Shown: one piece after another, positions 56,961 to 64,000 of the stretch
How the letters are laid out: every line of letters starts with the position of its first letter
Position numbering within the stretch: position 1 is the stretch's first letter
NCBI RefSeq assembly: GCF_002078875.1
Contig: NC_034412.1
Span: 28,942,745-29,006,744, forward strand
Length of the DNA stretch: 64,000 nucleotides
Reading direction: 5' to 3'
Source of the DNA: Numida meleagris
Taxonomy: Eukaryota; Chordata; Aves; Galliformes; Numididae
The notes under the pieces: generated by a model
Told to the model about the DNA's origin: nothing
Database searches by the model: none
The model's input: the letters and a program-made list of their open reading frames with translations, nothing else
Made by a program: the position numbers and the translations under genes

Positions 56961-59007
56961 GTATCTTCTTCTGGCTGTGAGGTCACTCTGAGCTCATATG
57001 CTTAGTGCTGACACAAGGAGAGATGCAGAAAAATACACTGTGTAAATAGCAGAAGTTTACGTTGTTTTTAGACCTAGAAATGTTTACTCATTCTAGGAAG
57101 GAAACTGTGGCCTCTCTGAAGAGGCTGGAGTTTCTGCCACCAGCTTCAAGAAGCAAAATATTCCCATCAGAAGTTAGGAGCTAAGGGATGAAAATATTGT
57201 AAGTTTTTAAATAGAATCACTTCCCAAGTTACTTTTGAGGATTTCAGTCTTCTTTACGATGCTAATTGCTTAACAGCTATGGATTAAACAATTTTTTCTC
57301 AGAACAGTAATTATTCTGAACTCATTAATTTGCCATGTGTTCACTAAAAAGAACAAACCACTTATAGCATTGTATGAGATCATCCTAGAATGAAAAAGTT
57401 AACAGTTTTCGAAGTAAGATGTAGCAGTCTGTGACCCCAGTCACAGGACAAAATCACCACTCACATTGTTACGGGCACGGTTCTGACTCTCCAGCTGCAG
57501 CAGAGTGAACCCATGCACAAGGTACAGTACCAATCTGTGTGAGGTCCTGGATGTGTTTCTGTTGCCTGACAAGGTCTTGTATGTCAGCTGAGCTGCATGA
57601 GGAGCCAGCATGTATCTCCTCAGCCTGTCCCGGCTGCAGAATGAAGCAAGCTGTCTGAAATTCAGATTTAAGGATGTTTCAGCTACTTTACTTCCCAGTT
57701 TGGAGTTTAGGGCAGCTCAGAGCACACTGACCAGTACCTCCATTCAGCACAGGTGCACTCAGCATTCCTTGTGCCTGGGGAACATCTGCTGTTAACATCA
57801 ATTATTAAAAAGTACAGTCTTGAGAGCATTTCATCTCACCAGCTCTGTTCCTGCAGGACTTTGCTAGTCAAATAACGGAAGTAAAAGTTCACAGTTTTCC
57901 AGTTGTATTCAGATAATCATTTTTAACGTGATGGTAATGAATTGCTGTTTTGCTACACTGTTGAAAATGTAATAAATATAGCATGTATAAATATAGCAGG
58001 AAATGCAGTAAACCAGCATCCTGGTTGTTTTACCAGGCAATTATCTCATGCAGATCTACCTGGGAACAAAAGGGAATTTAGAAGAGATATTTGCTTTTAA
58101 TTTCTTGCTTTTTTTTTGTGCAAGGCTCATTTTAAAAATTGTAAGACTACACCTTGGTGCATAATATATTGTCATTCTATTATGACAGGTGATGAGCTTA
58201 GCATTCTTTGATGACCGTTATTAAAAATGATTATAAAAAACACATGCAAATGATATTGCAATGTTTCTGCAAACTTAGTCAATGGCTTATTTACTGGCAC
58301 TTCTCTTCAGTACTGTACAAACTGTAGTGACAGATTTTCTCTCAGAAATCATCCATCATTTCCTTGAACTTGTCAAGATGAGTAAGACTGTGTCATGCTC
58401 ATCTATAATGGCATTCATATCTTTAAAGCCAAGGCTTTCATAAAGATAATAGGTCTTTTGGAGGTAGATAAATTTGATCAGGTTCTTTGAGTTAAAAGCA
58501 TTTCTTTGTTAAGCATCCAAACTTTAGAAACAAATCTGTTGTAGTTTCTGAAAGCTCCTAATGAAAAAAGAAAAGAGTTGAATGGTTTATCTTTTACTTT
58601 CTTTTGGATTGGCATAAATAAACATCAATTTTCTGTACTGAGAAATGACAATAAGTAAACTATGCCTTTTTATCTGCCCCTTTGTCTTAAAACTTTATAC
58701 CATATTCATTTTCATATATATACATTAACGTAAAGGTTTAATACAGTAAATCATACTTCTGAGGAAGGGAAAGAAGAGACAGTGCCACTGAAGATAAAAT
58801 AAACTAAAAGTAAAGTGATTTTTTATTGAGGATGTTTGGGTATGGAGGCAGCATGTAGTGTATGTGATGCCATAACAGTGCTGAAAACTCAGATGCCTAT
58901 CTTGTTACCTAGTATTCAGCAGGCTAGCTGCTGCTGCAGCATGGATTTGCACTCCCTTCCACCCTGCTCCCTTTCTCATGACAAATCTGTCCACGCACTG
59001 TATTTGC

Positions 59008-59205
59008 ATAAAACCAGAGCATGGTTTGGGCTGGAAGGGACCCTTCAAGGTCTTCTAGTCCAACCCGCTGCCATCAGGTTTCCCAGGGTTCCATCCAACC
59101 TGGCTTTGAATGCCCCCAGGGATGGGGCATCCACAGCTCCTTTGGGCAGCCTGTTCCAGGGCCTAACCACCCTCACTGTGAAAAATTTCTTCCCGATGCT
59201 CAGTG
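59008..59205 (-). mobile_element. CR1 LINE 3' end, short
   Basis: About 200 bases of CR1 on the minus strand. It spans the C-terminal ORF2 block (KKFFTVRVVRPWNRLPKGAVDAPSLGAFKARLDG in a minus-strand frame at 59045-59230) and a short 3' UTR with the GGTTTGGGCTGGAAGGGACC signature. The terminal octamers are decayed or missing at about 59008. It is 5'-truncated at about 59205. Its sequence is closer to a generic avian CR1 than to copies A, B or C. Confidence 0.9.
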
Positions 59206-60479
59206 TGCTGATAAGGTTTGCCCCACTCATGTGGGAATTCAGGTCAGACCCCTAGACTGGAGTTTCTGTCACACTGCCTGCAGTATCTGCCTGTACTCTG
59301 AATTAAGCTCAGCAGGCATGTTGCTGACTCATATTTCCACTGGGTATCAGCATTCAGAAACAGCACGTATCTTGCTTTTTATATAACCTGTATATTATGA
59401 AGGAATGAAGGCAGGAAATCAGATAATCTTGTTCAGTAAAGATGTAGCCAAGAGCCCCAAATGAGTGCTCTTGGGCTTCAAAAGCATAAACAACTTCCTG
59501 AGAACAGCAGCAGGCAGCTGTGCCTGGTTCATGCCAGGCAGGAGGAGCCATTCCTGGGGAAGGGACAAGTTCGCAAGGAGGGAACCAGCAGACCTTAGGT
59601 CAATCTCCATTCCAGACTGTGCTTATCATTTCTGTCTGTTCTGGAAAAAAGTTGTCCCACATTACTGTAAGCACACTAGATACAGCTCTCTAATCATAAT
59701 TTAATTGCATATAATTGTCATGTTGCATTCCATTGCATAAAAGTCTGCCTGTTTCACTGACAGATGTGAATTCATTCAGCTTGAAAAGCTTTCAGAGTCT
59801 GAGGTATGTAAGTTCATGGCAGGCACTGCTCTTGATCCAGATGGCTGTGGCTAGAGATTTGTAGTGTATTTTTTTAGGAATGCTTTTTAAAATTTGTCAG
59901 TCATGCTTCCACATTTTGGGAACACATGATAATAAGGAGCAATTATATTGGCCAGTGACCTCCCAGCCCCACAACATCTCACTTTCTGTGATTTGTTTAA
60001 AAATGAAAGAACAGAACTGGCAAATCTGGAAGGATAAAGATAAATGAGAGAGATCTGTTCATCCTGTTTTGCATACTCAAAAGTTGAGCATATGAGCAGG
60101 CAGGAGACAAATGAGAGAACAAGTTCAGGGAAGTAACATTTTAACTTACTTTCTTGCAGTTTGCTCTACAGATATCATTGTTTTGGGTTTTTTGTTTGTT
60201 TGTTTTTGTTGTGAATAAAGCAAACAAATTAGAAATACCGTATTTTTTGAAAGTGGATTTCAAAGATAACTGTATGATTATTCTCTTAATTGTGCTTATA
60301 AATATAGGTTATAATTATATTTACTGGTCTCTATCAATACAACATCTGAAAGCTTCAACCTTTAATGTATTGTAGTTGCAGCATTCCTGTAGAGTATGAA
60401 AATATGACTTTGCCCATATTACGAATAAGAAATTGAGGCCAAAATAGAGGCAGCTGTAAAGAAGGACAAAAATTTTGTG
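59206..60479. other. Unique noncoding DNA, no gene seen
   Basis: No exon, RNA gene or transposon recognised. A few overlapping frames of 60 to 79 codons at 59354-59704 show no known domain. Confidence 0.45.
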
Positions 60480-61240
60480 AAATTGCATGTGCAACGCTGA
60501 ACTGCTGAGTGAAGTGCTGCAGCTGGGGCCTCATAAGAGCAAAGTAGATGGGGACAGTTATCTCCCTCACCCTGCTGGTCATGCTGCTTTTGATGCAGCT
60601 CAGGGCAAAACTGGCTTTCTGAGCTGCAAGCACACACTACCATGCTGAACTTCTCACCAACCAACACCCCCAAGCCCTTCTCCTCAGGGCTACTCTTGAT
60701 CCATTCTTTGCCCAGCCTGTATTTGTGATTGGGATTGTCCCAAACCGTTTCCCTTGTTGAGCTTCACAAGGATCCTGTCAGCCTCTTTCACCTGCTTGTC
60801 CTGGCTCCCACGAAAGGCACAACCTTCTGGTGTATCAGCTACACCTTCTGTTTTGTACTGTCTATGAATTTACTGAAGGTACACTCTATCCCATTGCTCA
60901 AGTCATTAATGAAGTTGTTTGACAGTACTGGGCCCAGCAGAGAGCTCTGAAATATACTATGCATGACTCACCTCTATCTGAACCCTGTGCCACTAATTGC
61001 AGTTCTCTGGGCCTGGTTGTTCAGCTAGTTTTAATCCATTTTACTGTCCACTTATCTAGACTGTTACAGGTCATATTGTAAAAGATGTAAGGTAGAGGTA
61101 AACTGTATCTACTCCTCTCCCCTTTTCCGCCAAGTAGTCACCTCATTGTAGAAGGCTATCAGGTTGCTCGAGCATGATTTCTCATTCCTAAATCCATGCT
61201 GCCTACTCCCAATCACCTTTTTGTCCACCATGTATTTGGA
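60480..61240 (-). mobile_element. Old CR1 LINE fragment, reverse transcriptase region
   Basis: Minus-strand CR1 ORF2 from just upstream of the palm to the [14 protein letters not shown] block. Recognisable pieces in plus order are: CATAAGAGCAAAG (ALMRPQL in a minus-strand frame) at about 60530; GATGCAGCTCAGGGC (CIKS block) at about 60593; the LGVLVGEKFSM block at about 60650-60675; decayed FADD-region and PQGS-region sequence at about 60830-60960; and a SQHGF-like CCATGCTGCCTACTCCC at about 61194. Frames are broken in many places and both element ends are absent. It is an old, dead copy. Confidence 0.85.
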
Positions 61241-63638
61241 AATGCTTTGTTTTTAGCAATAAAGGAGTTCAAAGGGTGAGGTTTTCTTTACCAAATTGTG
61301 TCAAACAACAGTAGTTAACTTCTCCAATGCTCTGTATTTTGTTGAAGATATTGTCAATAACTGAAACAACATAGGAAGCTAGAAGAAGGGAAAATACAGA
61401 TCCCTGTACAGATAAGTTTCAACTATTTTTGTAGTATTCCTTCAAAAATTCCATTACTGAAATTAAACAATACAGTTATCTCAAATAGCTGTGCTCTGTG
61501 GATCCATTATTCTGGTACGTTTTAATTTTGGGTCAATCTATCAGATATGATCACTAGTCCTTCAGCAAATGCATAAGGTTATGTTTTGTAAACAACCTGA
61601 AAAACAGAGAGAATGTTTGTGTCTGATTGTCACACAAGCTCCTAAAATTAGGAGTTCCTGTAGCTTCTCTATCTGGAGAGAAATAAGCACCTTCAGAGGG
61701 TATTTCTCACCCTGGTCAAACTAAGTCATTTTCTTCATTGCCTTTCTCTTTGTAGGTGCCATGAATAGACTGCAGTGGGGTGAAGTTGTCAAAGCTTAGA
61801 AGTGGGAAGGAGGAATTAAAATCTCTGTGATAACGAGTGTCATTAACACTAAACTCGTGTAAGCCTTCAGCCACATTACCATGCACCTCACTTGTCATCT
61901 GTTAGTGCTGCCTAATGGAAAACCTGCATGAAGCCTGACTGACTTCAGGGCATCTCCACTTGAGCTTGTGGCACAGCCGATTACAGACTGAAATGGGAAG
62001 ATGACTCAAAACATACAGGTGGAAAGCAGCGTTATTTAGCATTGTTAATATTTCTTAATAATTCAGTGCCTGCTCTTCATGTTGACTTGAGAAAGAGAGT
62101 GCATTCTATCTGGGCATTTAATAATCATATGAAAAATGGAATGACATTAAAAATAGAGCACAGTGTTTTGATCACAAATACAGGAGCTAAACAAAGGTAA
62201 CATTGCTTCAAAACAATACATGATGTATTTTAATTTTCAAGATTTCACACTGCTGAATGCCTTGAAACAGGCTGGTTCAATAGCTTGTGGAGAAATGCGT
62301 AACAGGTGATCACTATCAAAACCCAGGACTTTCTGGTTGAAGCTGTAATCATAAACCAATAATAGTTAACTGCAGTTGTTAGCCATGGTCTGAAATAACA
62401 CCCACAGCTTTTTATCAATAGGATTTTAAACATGTTGAATGAATTTTTTTCTTTTCTTTTTATGTGCATGAAATACAGGTCTTAAATGAAGGCCTGAGTT
62501 TTACCTTCAAGCTGACCAGTGGGTATCCACGTGAAATGGAGAAATTAATGTTCAGTCTCTTCTATTTTTATTTTTTTTTTCGTATTCTGTGACAGACCAG
62601 TTACTGTTTCAGGAATAGAATTAGTTAATTAGTAGCTCCAAAGTTTTAACATTGTATACCAGGAGAAACCAAAAAACCTTATGCCTTCAAGCATCATACT
62701 TCTTTTTTGCATATGTGGAATACATTGATTTCTTGTCAGTGGCTTACAAATTGATTTTGTCCTCAAATATAGGCAAGTAAGTTTTGTAGGTTTTACATTT
62801 CTTGATAAGCCTTAGGCAGGTAGATTTTGGTCGTGTCCTTTCCTGCTAGAATGAGGAATGGATTTTTTTTTTTTGAGGTGGTTCAATTTTATAATACACT
62901 ATACATGATTGGCAGGTGCATTATAAAAAAAATTGTCATACACATGTATTAAGTCATTCTCTAGTATTCACCAGATGGCTGAATACATGAATTTTCTGAC
63001 CACTGACACCTTCAAATTCTTCAGGAAAGAATGGACCTTAGCTCACTATGTGTGATTATTCCTGGATAATACGAGAGAAGTGATGTTAGCTTAATGATCC
63101 TTTAGCTCAGTTTCATTCCTACAGACTTCAAGTATGTAATGCAGATGCTTAAACTGCAAGAGAAATTGTCCTCTTCTCCATGCGTAGGCACTGGTGTTTA
63201 AGAGCCCCTTGGGCAGTGGCTGCCACAGAAGCAGGTGCTGCTTGCTCTCCTTTAACTACAGAACAGTTCTGGGTAGCTACAGTCAGCTTCAGAGACTTAA
63301 TTAAATATGGGCTATAAAGGATTTGTTTAGCTAACAGGTTAATATGAATGATTAATTTAAATTTACAGGTCTTGTATTCTTTCCTGTGCTATCCATTGGT
63401 TTTGATAGTAGCCCATACCTGCCTAGCAGGAAGTTAAGACTTAGAACACTGTTGAGGACCTTAGCAGCGTGTTCTGCTCCTTTCCAGTTCTTCTGGCTGA
63501 ACTCATATTTCTCACTTTCTCTGTGAATTTTTTATCTGCTGAACTGCAGAACACACAAAGTTGAGATAGGTGACTAGAGCTGTTTGTTTTATGTTCTGTT
63601 TTGTTTGCATTATTCTATTTGAATAGGGAATACTGTTA
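61241..63638. other. Unique noncoding DNA, no gene seen
   Basis: No gene, RNA gene or clear transposon. Open frames are at most 74 codons. T-rich runs occur at about 62570-62580 and 62863-62873. Confidence 0.45.
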
Positions 63639-63850
63639 GAAATACTACTTTTCTGAAAGAGTGGTCAGGCACTGGAATGGGCTGCCCAGGGAGGTGGCTG
63701 AGTCACCGTCCCTGGAGGTGTTCAAGAAACATCTAGATATAGCGTTGAGTGACATGGTCTAGTGGGGTTATTGGTGGTAGGTGGATGGTTGGACTGGATG
63801 ATCTTATAGGTCTTTTCCAACCTAGCTAATTCTATGATTCTATGATTCTG
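63639..63850 (+). mobile_element. CR1 LINE 3' end, same subfamily as copy C
   Basis: A 5'-truncated CR1 of 212 bases. It starts at GAAATACTACTTTTCTGAAAG and follows copy C's 3' end (28115-28328) almost base for base through the WNGLPREV block, the 3' UTR TAGTGGGGTTATTGGTGGTAGG, and ATTCTATG octamers at about 63828-63850 (two full units and a decayed one). It differs from copy C at a small number of sites. Extreme 5' truncation like this is usual for CR1. Confidence 0.95.
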
Positions 63851-64000
63851 TGTCTTACACAAAAAGGTGTATGCTGAAAAACCTAGTCTTTCAGAGGGGC
63901 CCTTTCTACATCCTATAAATTAGTGTCTGTCATGGTTTTATGATTTTCGGTTATTGGTAATCCACATCATAACATCATGTAGTGGATATACCTGGTTCTC

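Larger units (their letters stand above)
50001..59007. other. Repeat-poor unique DNA, no gene seen
   Basis: Another nine kilobases without a recognisable gene or transposon. Simple repeats are at 53437-53452 (AAT) and 53974-53991 (A18). A 109-codon minus-strand frame (51428-51757) has no known domain. A GC-richer patch at about 56440-56540 contains a 10-base inverted repeat (arms 56443-56452 and 56523-56532). The block at about 56690-56960 has motif-rich, conserved-looking sequence. Confidence 0.45.

Noticed and set aside
58244..58251. Perfect octamer ATGCAAAT (also at 5414-5421) as a POU factor site
   Set aside because: Single 8-mers are expected by chance several times in 64 kb; no supporting motif cluster or conservation data.
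1..64000. tRNA, rRNA, CRISPR array, bacterial operon or phage
   Set aside because: No cloverleaf, rRNA-like block, spacer array or gene-dense coding layout was seen on either strand. The composition and repeats are those of a bird nuclear genome.

Overview
The window looks like gene-poor nuclear DNA from a bird, most likely a galliform such as chicken or a relative. It is AT-rich and CpG-poor. It carries at least a dozen CR1-type LINE fragments, several ending in the avian CR1 3' signature of repeated ATTCTATG octamers instead of a poly-A tail. It also holds a short piece that I recognise as the Galluhop mariner (Mariner1_GG), and one LTR that looks like a solo avian endogenous retrovirus LTR. 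I found no host exon, RNA gene, CRISPR array or bacterial-type operon. Every long open reading frame lies in CR1 ORF2; all others are at most about 114 codons and look like chance ORFs.

Layout. 1-5.6 kb: unique AT-rich DNA. 5.60-6.06 kb: solo LTR, minus strand. 6.8-7.3 kb: very old CR1/L3-like reverse transcriptase relic. 9.05-9.75 kb: old minus-strand CR1 piece. 14.54-15.33 kb: CR1 3' half, minus strand. 19.43-19.66 kb: old CR1/L3-type 3' end. 20.43-21.60 kb: young CR1 (copy A, plus), followed by an older CR1 piece that has lost its 3' end (21.85-22.86 kb). 26.4-28.3 kb: long CR1 (copy C, plus) interrupted by an 810-base assembly gap. 34.1-36.15 kb: the longest gap-free CR1 (copy B, minus), nearly identical to copy A. 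39.7-40.2 kb: CR1 3' end with a different terminal repeat. 40.88-40.97 kb: Galluhop fragment. 41-59 kb: almost free of recognisable repeats. 59.0-59.2 kb and 60.5-61.2 kb: two further minus-strand CR1 pieces. 63.64-63.85 kb: short CR1 3' end of the same subfamily as copy C.

How the parts relate. Nothing here forms a pathway. The window records successive waves of CR1 retrotransposition: very old relics, intermediate decayed pieces, and two young copies (A and B) whose shared 357 codons differ by six substitutions and one two-codon indel. A and B are in opposite orientation about 12.5 kb apart, so they could support inversion of the segment between them. A few TAAT-rich or otherwise motif-dense unique blocks (about 14.0, 29.8, 32.6 and 56.8 kb) might be conserved noncoding regulatory elements, but that is inference and needs cross-species alignment.

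I did not find a convincing new biological system. The best leads are the A/B inverted pair, the gap whose length nearly equals the missing CR1 interior, the palindromic 5' junction of copy A, and the TAAT-dense block at 32.6 kb.
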